Source of the DNA: Flavobacterium sp. MC2016-06
Lineage (GTDB): Bacteria; Bacteroidota; Bacteroidia; Flavobacteriales; Flavobacteriaceae
Length of the DNA: 64,000 nucleotides
Direction: 5' to 3'
NCBI RefSeq assembly: GCF_009711165.2
Contig: NZ_WMID02000002.1
Location: 248,001 to 312,000, forward strand
This document shows, one piece after another, positions 26,527-36,286 of the stretch. The translations under genes and the position numbers were made by a program. Below the pieces are notes generated by a model that saw only the letters and a program-made list of their open reading frames with translations, searched no databases and was not told where the DNA came from. Positions within the stretch are counted from its first letter, which is position 1. Every line of letters begins with the position of its first letter.

Positions 26527-27981
26527 ATGAAAAAAAATAGTTTAAAAATTCTATGCGTTTTGTTTTCAGTAACTGCATTTGCGCAGCAGCAAAAAACAAA
26601 AAAAGAATTTACAACCAATGGAAAAAAAGTTACGGTTTATACAACTGCAGAAAATTCAAATTTAAGATTAACATCTACAGATAATTTGACTTTTTCAGGA
26701 GCCAAACAGCCTCTAGAAATAGAAACATCTGTTTTTGTACAACCGTCTAAAAAGTTTCAAACCTTTATGGGAATTGGTGGAGCTATTACCGATGCGAGTG
26801 CCGAAATTTTTGCTAAACTTTCGAAAGAAAAACAAACTGAATTTTTAAATGCCTATTACGATAAACAAAAAGGAATTGGCTATTCTTTGCTAAGAACCAC
26901 GATCCAAAGTTCTGATTTTAGCAGTGGAAGCTACTCTTACATCCAAGAAGGTGATAAAGATTTAAAAACTTTTTCAATAGATCATGATAAGCAGTTTCGC
27001 ATTCCTTTAATAAAGCAAGCCATAAAAACAGCAGGTGGAAAACTAACTACTTATGTTGCTCCATGGTCGCCAAATGCTTTTATGAAAAGCAACAAAAATG
27101 TACTAAAAGGCGGTTTATTATTGCCAGAATATTATCAGACTTGGGCAAATTTTTATGCCAAATTTATAAAAGCGTATGAGAAAGAAGGAATCCCAATTTG
27201 GGGAACTTCAACTCAAAACGAGCCAATGGCAGTTCAAACTTGGGAATCTTGTATTTATAGTGCAGAAGACGAACGAGATTTTATTAAAAACTTCCTAGGG
27301 CCAACATTAAAAAAAGAAAAATTAGAAAAGGTCAAAATCATTGTATGGGATCATAATCGTGATTTAATGAACTACAGAGCAAACGTAATTTATTCTGATC
27401 CAGAAGCTTCAAAATACGTTTGGGGAATGGGTTTTCATTGGTACGAAAATTGGTCTGGAGGAGCATTAATGTTTGATAATGTTGCCAAAGTAAACGAAGC
27501 ATATCCGAACAAAAAGCTTTTGTTTACAGAAGGTTGTGTCGAAAAATTTGATGCCAAAAAATACCAATTCTGGGGTAACGGAGAACGTTACGGAGCCTCT
27601 ATGATTCATGATTTTAATAATGGAACAGTAGGCTGGACAGATTGGAATATTCTTTTAGATCAAAACGGAGGTCCTAATCATGTTGGTAATTTTTGTTTCG
27701 CACCAATCCATGCCGATACCACAACAGGAGAGTTAATTTATACGCCATCGTATTATTACATCGGACATTTTTCAAAATTCATTCATTTAAATGCCGTAAG
27801 AGTCAGCACCGCAGTAAGCAGAAGCGCTTTGTTAAGTACTTCATTCTTAAATACAGATGGTACAATGGCAACCATTGTAATGAATCAGTCTGACAATGAA
27901 ATTACCTATAATTTAATTATTGCTGCCCAAAAAATAGTAGTAAAAATTCCTGCACATGCAATACAAACGCTTGTTTATTAA
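26527..27981 (+). CDS. GH30-family glycoside hydrolase, copy A1
   Basis: A 484-residue exported enzyme (signal MKKNSLKILCVLFSVTAFAQ). The GH30 clan-A (beta/alpha)8 barrel is recognisable: FQTFMGIGGAITDASAE, catalytic acid/base Glu232 in TQNEPMA, nucleophile Glu335 in LLFTEGCVEKFD, and C-terminal beta-sandwich ending IPAHAIQTLVY. The sequence resembles the glucosylceramidase-like branch, whose members cleave beta-glucosides or similar linkages; exo-acting beta-glucosidase activity on beta-1,6-linked products is inference. It is very similar to the next gene, so the two arose by tandem duplication. Confidence 0.9.
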   Translation: MKKNSLKILCVLFSVTAFAQQQKTKKEFTTNGKKVTVYTTAENSNLRLTSTDNLTFSGAKQPLEIETSVFVQPSKKFQTFMGIGGAITDASAEIFAKLSKEKQTEFLNAYYDKQKGIGYSLLRTTIQSSDFSSGSYSYIQEGDKDLKTFSIDHDKQFRIPLIKQAIKTAGGKLTTYVAPWSPNAFMKSNKNVLKGGLLLPEYYQTWANFYAKFIKAYEKEGIPIWGTSTQNEPMAVQTWESCIYSAEDERDFIKNFLGPTLKKEKLEKVKIIVWDHNRDLMNYRANVIYSDPEASKYVWGMGFHWYENWSGGALMFDNVAKVNEAYPNKKLLFTEGCVEKFDAKKYQFWGNGERYGASMIHDFNNGTVGWTDWNILLDQNGGPNHVGNFCFAPIHADTTTGELIYTPSYYYIGHFSKFIHLNAVRVSTAVSRSALLSTSFLNTDGTMATIVMNQSDNEITYNLIIAAQKIVVKIPAHAIQTLVY

Positions 27982-28080
27982 TATTTTGTAAGTAAAGTAA
28001 AAAATGAGGGTTAATTTGAATCATCCGATTTAGCCCTCTGTTTACTTTTAATTTGAATTAAATCAATTTTTGAAATAACA

Positions 28081-29550
28081 ATGAAAGCCACATCTATAAT
28101 TTTATTTATTCCATTATTAGCACTGAACTTAAGTTGTACTTCATCAAAAATTGGAGATAGTTCTACAGTTGCCACATCCAAATCAAACCCAAACCTACAG
28201 GTATATACTACTGCCGAAAACACAAATTTAAGACTATCGTTGTCTAATAATTTAATTTCGAATAAACCTTCACAACAAATAACACCAACAGTTTCTATCA
28301 CTATAGATGCTGAAAAAACAGATCAGACTTTCTTAGGAATTGGCGGCGCAATTACAGATGCAAGTGCCGAAGTTTTCGCTAAATTATCACCAAAAAAACA
28401 ACAAGAATTCCTTACCGCTTACTACGATCCAAACAAAGGAATTGGTTACACATTAGCCAGAACCAACATACATAGCTGCGATTTTAGCAGCGACAGCTAC
28501 ACTTACATTGCCGAAGGAGACAAAGATTTAAAAACCTTCAACATTGACCACGATCAAAAATACAGAATACCATTAATCAAAAAAGCAATTGAAACAGCCG
28601 GCGGAAAATTAACTTTATTTGCTAGTCCTTGGAGTCCCCCAGCTTTCATGAAAGACAATAATGATATTTTACACGGCGGCGTTTTATTGCCAGAGTTTGC
28701 ACAGTCTTGGGCTAATTATTATGTTAAATTTATAAAAGCATACGAAAAAGAAGGAATTCCAATTTGGGGATTAACCATACAAAATGAGCCAATGGCAAAA
28801 CAGCGTTGGGAATCTTGTATTTATACTCCAGAAGCCGAAAGAGATTTCTTGAAAAATTTTCTAGGACCAACTTTACAAAAAGAAGGACTAGGACCTAAAA
28901 ATGTTATTATTTGGGATCATAACCGAGGTGGAATGCTCGAAACAAGGGCCAATCTTGTTTTCTCAGATCCCGAAGTTTCAAAATTTGCGTGGGGAATCGG
29001 ATTTCACTGGTATGAAACATGGAATGGAGGACCTCCAAGATTTGAATCTGTAGCAAAAGTTCACGAAGCTTTTCCAAACAAAAACCTTCTTTTTACTGAA
29101 GGCTGTATTGAGAAATTTGATGCTCAAAAATTTCAATTTTGGGGAAATGCAGAACGTTACGGAATCAATATGATTAATGATTTTAATAATGGAACTGTAG
29201 GTTGGACAGATTGGAACATTCTTTTGGACCAAAATGGAGGACCAAATCATGTGGGGAATTTTTGCTTTGCGCCAATTCACGCAGACCTTACAAAAGATGA
29301 ACTTATTTACACACCCATGTATTATTACATAGGACATCTTTCAAAATTCATCAGACCAAATGCCAAAAGAATAATCGAAACCATAAGCGATAAAAGATTA
29401 TTAAGCACCTCTTTTAAAAACTCTGACGGCAAAATAATTACAATTGTCATGAACCAATCAGAAAAAGAGATTGTCTATAGCTTAATAAATAAAGCTTCAA
29501 AAACAACTATTACTATTCCTGCACACGCTATGCAAACCATTGTATATTAA
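28081..29550 (+). CDS. GH30-family glycoside hydrolase, copy A2 (lipoprotein)
   Basis: A 489-residue paralogue of the preceding GH30. Its N-terminus is a lipoprotein signal (PLLALNLSCTSSKIG), whereas copy A1 has an ordinary signal peptide, so the pair is probably placed in different compartments. Catalytic residues are Glu236 (acid/base, IQNEPMAKQRWESC) and Glu340 (nucleophile, LLFTEGCIEKFD). Long blocks match copy A1, including TVGWTDWNILLDQNGGPNHV and IPAHAMQTIVY. Same operon, 99 bp after A1 with a weak G-U-containing hairpin near 28005-28037 in the gap. Confidence 0.9.
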   Translation: MKATSIILFIPLLALNLSCTSSKIGDSSTVATSKSNPNLQVYTTAENTNLRLSLSNNLISNKPSQQITPTVSITIDAEKTDQTFLGIGGAITDASAEVFAKLSPKKQQEFLTAYYDPNKGIGYTLARTNIHSCDFSSDSYTYIAEGDKDLKTFNIDHDQKYRIPLIKKAIETAGGKLTLFASPWSPPAFMKDNNDILHGGVLLPEFAQSWANYYVKFIKAYEKEGIPIWGLTIQNEPMAKQRWESCIYTPEAERDFLKNFLGPTLQKEGLGPKNVIIWDHNRGGMLETRANLVFSDPEVSKFAWGIGFHWYETWNGGPPRFESVAKVHEAFPNKNLLFTEGCIEKFDAQKFQFWGNAERYGINMINDFNNGTVGWTDWNILLDQNGGPNHVGNFCFAPIHADLTKDELIYTPMYYYIGHLSKFIRPNAKRIIETISDKRLLSTSFKNSDGKIITIVMNQSEKEIVYSLINKASKTTITIPAHAMQTIVY

Positions 29551-29578
29551 GTGCGCCGCTAACTAAAAAACTAAAAAC

Positions 29579-31048
29579 ATGAAACTAAATTTTAACAACA
29601 CCATAAAAACATTGTTTTTTGCAACAGCAATGTTTACTCAAATAGGATGTTCATCGTCAAGTGATGTTACAGATCCGCCGGTAACGCCGCCGGTAACACC
29701 TCCTGTTACGGTAACAAACGATGTAGATTTTTGGCTGACAAAATCTGACCAAACTGTTTTATTGGCAAAACAAAACACAACATTAGGATTTAATACCGCT
29801 TATAATTTATACGCCAATATTGAGGTTTCAGATGCTCAAAAATACCAAACCATAGACGGTTTCGGATATACTTTAACAGGCGGAAGCGCCGATGTAATCA
29901 ATCAATTAAACGCCTCTAAAAAAGCTGCTTTACTACAAGAGTTATTCGGCACAAGCGAAACTTCAATTGGAGTAAGTTACCTTAGAATTAGTATCGGAGC
30001 TTCAGATTTAAATGCATCACCATTTACTTATGATGATATTCCAACCGGAGATACTGATTTAGACTTAGCAAAATTTAGTTTAGACAAAGATAAAATGGGA
30101 GTAATTGCATTATTAAAAGAAATAGTGGCAATTAATCCTAAAATTTTAATTGTAGCAACACCTTGGTCAGCGCCGCTTTGGATGAAAGACAAAAACTCAT
30201 TTGTGGGCGGAAAATTACAAGCACAATATTATGATGTTTATGCTAAATATTTTGTAAAATACATTCAATTAATGAAAGCTGAAGGTATTATAATTGATGC
30301 TGTTACGCCTCAAAACGAACCTTTACACGATGGAAATAATCCGAGTATGTATATGGCAGCAGCAGATCAGGCTAATTTTATCAAAACCAATTTAGGACCT
30401 GCATTTAAAGCAGCTGGAATTACGACTAAAATTATTATTTACGATCACAATTGTGATAATGCAAATTATCCAAAAGAAATTTTAGCAGATGTTGCAGCGT
30501 ATGCTTTTATAGACGGTTCAGCATTTCATTTATACGCAGGAGATATCAGTGCACTTTCTACCGTTTACAATGCTTATCCTGCTAAAAACGTATATTTTAC
30601 AGAACAATACACTTCTTCAACATCAGATTTTGGCGGCGATTTAAAATGGCATACCAAAAATATTGTTATTGGTTCAATGCGTAATTGGAGCAAGAATGCA
30701 TTAGAATGGAATTTAGCTAATAATGGCGCTTTTGCACCGCACACAGACGGAGGTTGCACAATCTGTAAAGGCGCACTTACCGTTACATCAACCGATAGTT
30801 ATCAAAGAAATGTAGCGTATTATATTATTGCTCATGCTTCTAAATTTGTTCCAATGGGTTCCGTAAGAATTGGAAGTAACATTAGCGGGAATCTGCAAAC
30901 TGCGGCTTTCCTTACGCCAACGGGATCAAAAGTATTAATTGTTGAAAATGATGGTACTGCAAATGAAATCTTCAATATAAAATTCAACGGAAAATGGGTT
31001 ACAACTTCGCTAGACGGAGGATCAGTTGGAACGTATACTTGGAAGTAA
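29579..31048 (+). CDS. GH30-family endo-beta-1,6-glucanase-like lipoprotein, copy B1
   Basis: A 489-residue lipoprotein (lipobox IGCSSSS) with a Pro/Val/Thr-rich linker after the cysteine, then a GH30 catalytic barrel: YQTIDGFGYTLTGGSADVI, acid/base Glu247 (TPQNEPLHDGNNPSM), nucleophile Glu342 (VYFTEQYTSS), and RIGSNISGN near the C-terminal sandwich. The TGGSA and QNEPLHxGNNPSM features match the GH30 branch containing endo-beta-1,6-glucanases (pustulan-degrading). It is closer to the gene at 34848 than to the A pair. Surface or periplasmic anchoring fits a role in making oligosaccharides for SusCD. Confidence 0.88.
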   Translation: MKLNFNNTIKTLFFATAMFTQIGCSSSSDVTDPPVTPPVTPPVTVTNDVDFWLTKSDQTVLLAKQNTTLGFNTAYNLYANIEVSDAQKYQTIDGFGYTLTGGSADVINQLNASKKAALLQELFGTSETSIGVSYLRISIGASDLNASPFTYDDIPTGDTDLDLAKFSLDKDKMGVIALLKEIVAINPKILIVATPWSAPLWMKDKNSFVGGKLQAQYYDVYAKYFVKYIQLMKAEGIIIDAVTPQNEPLHDGNNPSMYMAAADQANFIKTNLGPAFKAAGITTKIIIYDHNCDNANYPKEILADVAAYAFIDGSAFHLYAGDISALSTVYNAYPAKNVYFTEQYTSSTSDFGGDLKWHTKNIVIGSMRNWSKNALEWNLANNGAFAPHTDGGCTICKGALTVTSTDSYQRNVAYYIIAHASKFVPMGSVRIGSNISGNLQTAAFLTPTGSKVLIVENDGTANEIFNIKFNGKWVTTSLDGGSVGTYTWK

Positions 31049-31080
31049 TCGAATAAAATATAAAGAAAACAGTTTTTCAG

Positions 31081-32826
31081 ATGAAAAAAATAATAATCAC
31101 TATACAGCTTTTAGTTTCGTTTGTTTCTTTCGGTCAGGGATTCCTGCATCAAGACGGACAAAAAATTGTAGACGGAAACGGTAAAAATGTAATTTTAAGA
31201 GGTCTTGGTTTAGGCGGCTGGATGGTGCAGGAAGGATATATGCTGCAGACACAACCTTTTGCAAGTCCGCAATATATCATCAAACAAAAAATTCAAGACG
31301 TAGTTGGAGAACAGGGAACAAAAGAATTTTATGCCGCTTATAAAGCAAACGGAATCACAAAACGTGATGTAGATTCTCTTGCAGCTTGGGGTTTTAATTC
31401 GCTTCGTTTACCAATGCACTATAATTTATATACACCGCCAATTGAGCAGGAAAAAAATGGCGAAATTACTTGGATAGAGGAAGGTTTTACAATGACTGAT
31501 AACCTTGTAAAATGGTGTGCCGAAAATAAAATCTATCTTATTTTAGATTTGCACGCGACTCCAGGCGGACAAGGAAATGATGCTGCAATTTCGGATTACG
31601 ATACAACAAAACCATCACTTTGGCAGAGTGAAGCCAATCAGAAAAAAATGATTGCTTTATGGAAAAAATTAGCATCTCGTTACAGAGATAATCCATGGAT
31701 TGGTGCTTATGATATTATAAACGAACCAAACTGGAATTTTACAGGAACGAATAAAAATGGTTGTGACGAAAATTCAAACGGACCATTAAGAGATTTGATG
31801 GTTGCCGTTACAAAAGCAATCCGCGAAGTAGATCCAAATCATATGGTGATTATCGAAGGTAACTGCTGGGGAAATAATTACAACGGAATTTTTCCTTTAT
31901 GGGATGAAAACATGACTTTAAGTTTTCATAAATATTGGAATCACAACGATAAAGAATCTATCCAGAAAATGTTAGATTATAGAACAAAATATAATGTACC
32001 AATCTGGTTAGGAGAAAGCGGCGAAAATTCTAATGTTTGGTTTAAAGATGCACTTACACTTGTAGAAAGCAATAATATTGGATGGGCTTTTTGGCCAATG
32101 AAAAAAATCGAAAATATTGCAGGTGTAACTTCGGTAACTAAAATTCCAGAATACGATGTTTTATTAAAATATTGGAAAGACGGCGGACAAAAACCAACTG
32201 TAGATTTTGCAAAGAAAGCATTGATGAAAATGGCAGATAATTACAAAATGGAAAACGTAACCGTTAAGCCAGATGTAATTGATGCAATGTTCAGACAAGT
32301 ACAGACTAACGATACAAAGCCATATAAAAAACACCTAATTCCAGGAAAAATTGCTGCAACGCAATATGACTTGGGAACAAATGGATTTGCCTATTCAGAC
32401 ACAGATTTTGTAAACTACAAAGTCGCAACAGGAAAATTTGACGAATGGAATAAAGGAAATACCATGAGAAATGATGGTGTTGATATTCTGCCTTGCAAAG
32501 ATGCCGGATCAAACGGATATCAAGTTTCATTTATTGAAGATGGAGAATGGTTACAATTTACTGCCGAAGTTTCAAAACAAAATAAGTATAATGTTGCAGT
32601 TCGTTATTCAAGTGATGCTGAAGCAAAACTTCATTTCGAAATTGAAAACGGAAAAAAATCGGAAACAATTGTTCTTCCAGCAACTAAAGGTTGGAAAACG
32701 ATTATTTTATCTGGAGTTGAATTGAATGCTGGAACAAACAAAATCAAAGTAGTTTTTGAGAAAGGTGGTTTCAATTTAAATTATTTAGATTTTTCGGAAT
32801 CTAAAAAAAGTACTTCAAAAAAATAA
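31081..32826 (+). CDS. GH5-family glucanase with C-terminal CBM6-like domain
   Basis: A 581-residue exported enzyme (signal ends VSFGQ). The N-terminal GH5 barrel shows GLGLGGWMVQEGYMLQ, LILDLHATPGGQGND, acid/base Glu215 in DIINEPNWNF and nucleophile Glu312 in PIWLGESGENSN. From ~residue 420 a CBM6-like beta-sandwich follows (EDGEWLQFTAEVSKQNKYNV; AGTNKIKVVFEKGGFNLNYL). GH5 members with this layout hydrolyse beta-1,3- or beta-1,4-glucans; given the neighbours, exo-beta-1,3-glucanase-type action is my inference. No type IX C-terminal signal is present. Confidence 0.9.
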   Translation: MKKIIITIQLLVSFVSFGQGFLHQDGQKIVDGNGKNVILRGLGLGGWMVQEGYMLQTQPFASPQYIIKQKIQDVVGEQGTKEFYAAYKANGITKRDVDSLAAWGFNSLRLPMHYNLYTPPIEQEKNGEITWIEEGFTMTDNLVKWCAENKIYLILDLHATPGGQGNDAAISDYDTTKPSLWQSEANQKKMIALWKKLASRYRDNPWIGAYDIINEPNWNFTGTNKNGCDENSNGPLRDLMVAVTKAIREVDPNHMVIIEGNCWGNNYNGIFPLWDENMTLSFHKYWNHNDKESIQKMLDYRTKYNVPIWLGESGENSNVWFKDALTLVESNNIGWAFWPMKKIENIAGVTSVTKIPEYDVLLKYWKDGGQKPTVDFAKKALMKMADNYKMENVTVKPDVIDAMFRQVQTNDTKPYKKHLIPGKIAATQYDLGTNGFAYSDTDFVNYKVATGKFDEWNKGNTMRNDGVDILPCKDAGSNGYQVSFIEDGEWLQFTAEVSKQNKYNVAVRYSSDAEAKLHFEIENGKKSETIVLPATKGWKTIILSGVELNAGTNKIKVVFEKGGFNLNYLDFSESKKSTSKK

Positions 32827-32850
32827 TTTAGAAACTAACGCCAATTAATA

Positions 32851-33933
32851 ATGATGAAAATAAAGAATCTTATAAATATGACGGGTGTTTTAACCTTTAT
32901 CTTATTGTTTGTTTTTCAATCTTGTAGCAGCGGTAATGATAGCAGCGACGGAGCGGCGGTAAATGCAGCACCATCAAATTTATCTGTTCAGGTAGATATA
33001 ACAGGTAAAACGGCTCAAAATCCCGACGGAGACGGAAGCGGACAAATACAATTGAAAATCAATGCACAAAATGCAGTTTCATACAAAGTATTGATAGACG
33101 GACAGCTTAAAGAACTTAAAGCAGGAGATTTTACATACACTTTTACTGCTTCTGGAACAAAAACATATTCTATTATTGTTTCAGCTTACAACGCAGCAGG
33201 ACAATTTGTTAGTTCGACAACTTCAATAAATGTTTTTGTAGCCAGAAAAATCCTTTGGGCAGACGAATTTGATGTAAACGGTGCACCAAATACTTCAAAA
33301 TGGGGTTATAATACAGGAACAGGCGATGGCTGGGGAAATAACGAATTAGAATATTATACCACAAGACCAGAGAATGTAATTGTAGAAAATGGTTTCTTAA
33401 AAATCAAAGCCATAAAAGAAGAATATATGGGAAGCCACTATACATCGGCAAGACTGCTTACAAAAGGAAAATTCTCATTTAAATACGGTCGTGCAGAAGT
33501 ACGTGCAAAACTTCCTGCTGGAGGCGGAACATGGCCGGCATTCTGGATGTTGGGTGATAATATAGATACAGCACCGTGGCCGGCTTGCGGAGAAGTCGAT
33601 ATTATGGAAGTAGTAGGAAATAATCCAGATGTAAACCATTCTTCATTGCATTCGCCTGGAAGATCAGGAAATACGCCAGATACAGCCATAACAACAGTTA
33701 CAAATTCAGCAACAGAATTTCATGTTTACGCAGCCGATTGGACAGCAGAAAGCATTAAGTTTTATGTAGATGATAAACTGTTTTACACTTTTGCAAACAA
33801 CAGCAATATGCCATTCAATCAGAATTTTTTCTTGATTTTGAATTTAGCAATGGGAGGTAATTTTGGAGGAACAGTAGATCCTAATTTTACAAGTGCAACC
33901 TACGAAATTGATTATGTAAGAGTGTATAATTAA
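32851..33933 (+). CDS. GH16-family beta-glucanase (laminarinase-like) lipoprotein
   Basis: A 360-residue lipoprotein (lipobox FQSCSSGND; the ATG at 32854 is an alternative start). An Ig/PKD-like domain fills ~40-130. The GH16 jelly roll follows, with WGNNELEYYT, SARLLTKGKFSFKYGRAEVR, and the catalytic motif E248-V-D-I-M-E253 (nucleophile Glu248, assisting Asp250, acid/base Glu253). The extra Met in EVDIME is typical of endo-beta-1,3-glucanases (laminarinases). It ends at a compact FLILNLAMGGNFGG...YEIDYVRVY. It should cut beta-1,3-glucan backbones. Confidence 0.92.
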   Translation: MMKIKNLINMTGVLTFILLFVFQSCSSGNDSSDGAAVNAAPSNLSVQVDITGKTAQNPDGDGSGQIQLKINAQNAVSYKVLIDGQLKELKAGDFTYTFTASGTKTYSIIVSAYNAAGQFVSSTTSINVFVARKILWADEFDVNGAPNTSKWGYNTGTGDGWGNNELEYYTTRPENVIVENGFLKIKAIKEEYMGSHYTSARLLTKGKFSFKYGRAEVRAKLPAGGGTWPAFWMLGDNIDTAPWPACGEVDIMEVVGNNPDVNHSSLHSPGRSGNTPDTAITTVTNSATEFHVYAADWTAESIKFYVDDKLFYTFANNSNMPFNQNFFLILNLAMGGNFGGTVDPNFTSATYEIDYVRVYN

Positions 33934-34006
33934 CATAAGGTTTAAACTAGTTTTTTCCTTTAAGGCTCCTGAAACAGTAGCTTTACAGGATTAAAATTTT
34001 TTAAAG

Positions 34007-34846
34007 ATGAAAAAAATAAATAAAATTGTTTTAGTAGTAGCTCTGCTTTTAAGCAGCAGTTCATTTTATGGTCAAAATTTAAAAATTATGACCTATAATA
34101 TTCGTTTGGATAATCCTTCAGACGGAGAAAATGCATGGCCCAACAGGAAAGATTATTTCACAGATCAAATACAATTTTACAGCCCAGATATTTTTGGAGT
34201 GCAGGAAGCAACTCCAAATCAAGTAGTTGATATTGCTTCGGCATTACCCAATTATAACAAGTTTGGAATAGGAAGAGAAGAAGAAGGAAAAGGAGAAGCA
34301 AGTGCAATTTATTATAAAAAAGATCGTTTTCAGGTGCAGCAAACAAATACATTTTGGTTGTCAGAAACACCAAATCTAGTTTCAAAAGGCTGGGATGGTG
34401 CTTGCAACAGAATTTGCACCTATGGACTTTTTAAAGATCTAAAAACAAAAAAAACATTCTGGGTTTTTAACACGCATCTTGATCACGTTGGAGACGAAGC
34501 GCGAGTTAAAGGAGTTGAACTAATTCTTTCTAAAATGAAAGAAATAAATACCAAAAAATATCCCGTTTTCCTGATGGGAGATTTCAATTCAGAACCTCAA
34601 ACCAAACAAATTGCCGAAGTCAAACAAGTAATGGATGATACCAAAGACATTTCGAAAGAAAAGCCTTTTGGTCCTTCAGGAACATTTAATGACTTTAAGC
34701 ATAATGAACCTGTTACCTTATTACTAGACTATATTTTTATATCTAAAAATAGTGGCTTAACCGTTAAAAAACACGCAGTTTTAAGTGATTCAAAAGATTT
34801 AAAATATCCGTCAGATCATTTACCTGTACTAATAGAAATAGATTAA
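34007..34846 (+). CDS. Exported endonuclease/exonuclease/phosphatase-fold hydrolase in PUL
   Basis: A 279-residue protein with signal peptide (ends SSFYGQ) and an EEP (DNase I-like) fold. Active-site residues are all present: Asn in MTYNIRLD, Glu67 in FGVQEA, His157 in FNTHLDHVG, Asp192/Asn194 in GDFNSEP and Asp270/His271 in SDHLPV. The family hydrolyses phosphodiester or phosphomonoester bonds (nucleases, sphingomyelinases, inositol phosphatases). Its place inside a glucan PUL, one base before a GH30 gene, suggests action on a phosphorylated or lipid-linked part of the target material. The exact substrate is unknown. Confidence 0.88.
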   Translation: MKKINKIVLVVALLLSSSSFYGQNLKIMTYNIRLDNPSDGENAWPNRKDYFTDQIQFYSPDIFGVQEATPNQVVDIASALPNYNKFGIGREEEGKGEASAIYYKKDRFQVQQTNTFWLSETPNLVSKGWDGACNRICTYGLFKDLKTKKTFWVFNTHLDHVGDEARVKGVELILSKMKEINTKKYPVFLMGDFNSEPQTKQIAEVKQVMDDTKDISKEKPFGPSGTFNDFKHNEPVTLLLDYIFISKNSGLTVKKHAVLSDSKDLKYPSDHLPVLIEID

Positions 34847-34847
34847 A

Positions 34848-36272
34848 ATGAAAAACATCAACAAAAAACTTCAAATTTTACTTTTACTGCCGCTTATTGC
34901 AGTACAAATAAAATGTGGAACTTCAACAAATGCAGTAAGTACTTCTAACAAAGCAGAAGCTTGGATTACAGCAGCAGATGAAACTTCAAAACTGAAAAAA
35001 CAGGACGATTTGGTTTTTAATACAGCAACCAATTCAAACCAAACCATTTTAGTAGACGCTTCTCAAAAATTTCAAACCATAGAAGGTTTCGGATTTTCTT
35101 TAACCGGAGGAAGTGCTCAAGCGATCTTAAAATTGGATATAGCAAAAAAAGAAGCATTGCTTCAAGAATTGTTTTCCAGAAAAAGCGATGCAATTGGATT
35201 GAGTTATCTGCGTATTAGTATTGGAGCTTCAGATTTGAATGAAACAGTTTTTTCGTATGATGATATGCCAGAAGGCCAAACCGATTTAAAGTTAGAACAT
35301 TTTAATCTTGGTCCAGATTTAAAAGATGTGGTGCCGCTTTTAAAAGAAATTTTAGCCATAAATCCAAATATAAAAATTATGGGTTCGCCTTGGTCGCCTC
35401 CAGTTTGGATGAAAGACAACGGAAGCTCAAAAGGAGGAAGTTTACAGCCAAAATACTATCAGGTTTATGCCGAATATTTTGTGAAATATATTCAAGCCAT
35501 GAAATCTCAAGGTATTACGATTGATGCTATTACGCCTCAAAACGAACCATTGCATCCAGGAAATAACCCAAGTTTATTAATGCTGGCTGAACAACAGGCA
35601 GAATTTATTAAAACGAATTTAGGTCCCGCTTTCGCAAAAGCAAAAATCAAAACCAAAATTATAGTTTACGATCACAACTGTAATAAACCAGAATATCCTT
35701 TAACGATTTTAAATGATCCAAAAGCACTTCCTTTTGTTGCAGGATCAGCGTTTCATTTATACGAAGGAGACATCAGCGCGTTGTCAAAAGTACACGATGC
35801 TTACCCAAACAAAGATTTATATTTTACAGAACAATATACAGGATCAGGAAGCAGTTTTGAAAGTGATTTGAAATGGAGCGTAAAAAATGTTGTAATTGGT
35901 TCGATGCGTAATTGGAGTAAAAACGCACTTTCGTGGGGATTAGCCAATGACGAATTCTACAAACCATTTACACCAGGCGGATGTTCTACTTGTAAAGGAG
36001 CTTTAATGATCGATCAAAATCAGAATATTAAAAGAGAAGTAGGGTATTATATTATTGGCCACGCCTCAAAATTTGTTCCAGAAGGATCGGTTAGAATTGG
36101 CAGTAATATAAGCGGGAATTTATACAACGCAGCGTTTAAAACACCATCTGGACAAATTGTTCTAATTGTAGAAAATGATGGAACAGCAGCAGAAACATTC
36201 AATATAAAATACAATCAAAAACAAATTTCAACATCATTAAATGCAGGTTCAGTAGCAACTTACGTTTGGTAA
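34848..36272 (+). CDS. GH30-family endo-beta-1,6-glucanase-like lipoprotein, copy B2
   Basis: A 474-residue paralogue of the gene at 29579. It begins with a lipoprotein signal (lipobox VQIKCGTST). Matching blocks include FQTIEGFGFSLTGGSAQAIL, acid/base Glu233 (TPQNEPLHPGNNPSL), nucleophile Glu328 (LYFTEQYTGSGSS) and SVRIGSNISGN. The start is one base after the EEP stop and the gene ends 14 bp before the GH3 start, so it is translationally linked to both. Substrate call (beta-1,6-glucan) rests on family branch and context. Confidence 0.88.
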   Translation: MKNINKKLQILLLLPLIAVQIKCGTSTNAVSTSNKAEAWITAADETSKLKKQDDLVFNTATNSNQTILVDASQKFQTIEGFGFSLTGGSAQAILKLDIAKKEALLQELFSRKSDAIGLSYLRISIGASDLNETVFSYDDMPEGQTDLKLEHFNLGPDLKDVVPLLKEILAINPNIKIMGSPWSPPVWMKDNGSSKGGSLQPKYYQVYAEYFVKYIQAMKSQGITIDAITPQNEPLHPGNNPSLLMLAEQQAEFIKTNLGPAFAKAKIKTKIIVYDHNCNKPEYPLTILNDPKALPFVAGSAFHLYEGDISALSKVHDAYPNKDLYFTEQYTGSGSSFESDLKWSVKNVVIGSMRNWSKNALSWGLANDEFYKPFTPGGCSTCKGALMIDQNQNIKREVGYYIIGHASKFVPEGSVRIGSNISGNLYNAAFKTPSGQIVLIVENDGTAAETFNIKYNQKQISTSLNAGSVATYVW

Positions 36273-36286
36273 ACAACACTAATTTT

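Noticed and set aside
28005..28037. Terminator between the two pair-A GH30 genes
   Set aside because: The stem needs a G-U pair and no T-run follows, so strong termination is unlikely.
36266..36286. TTG start for the GH3 gene
   Set aside because: The ATG at 36287 begins a perfect signal peptide, while the TTG lies in the preceding gene.
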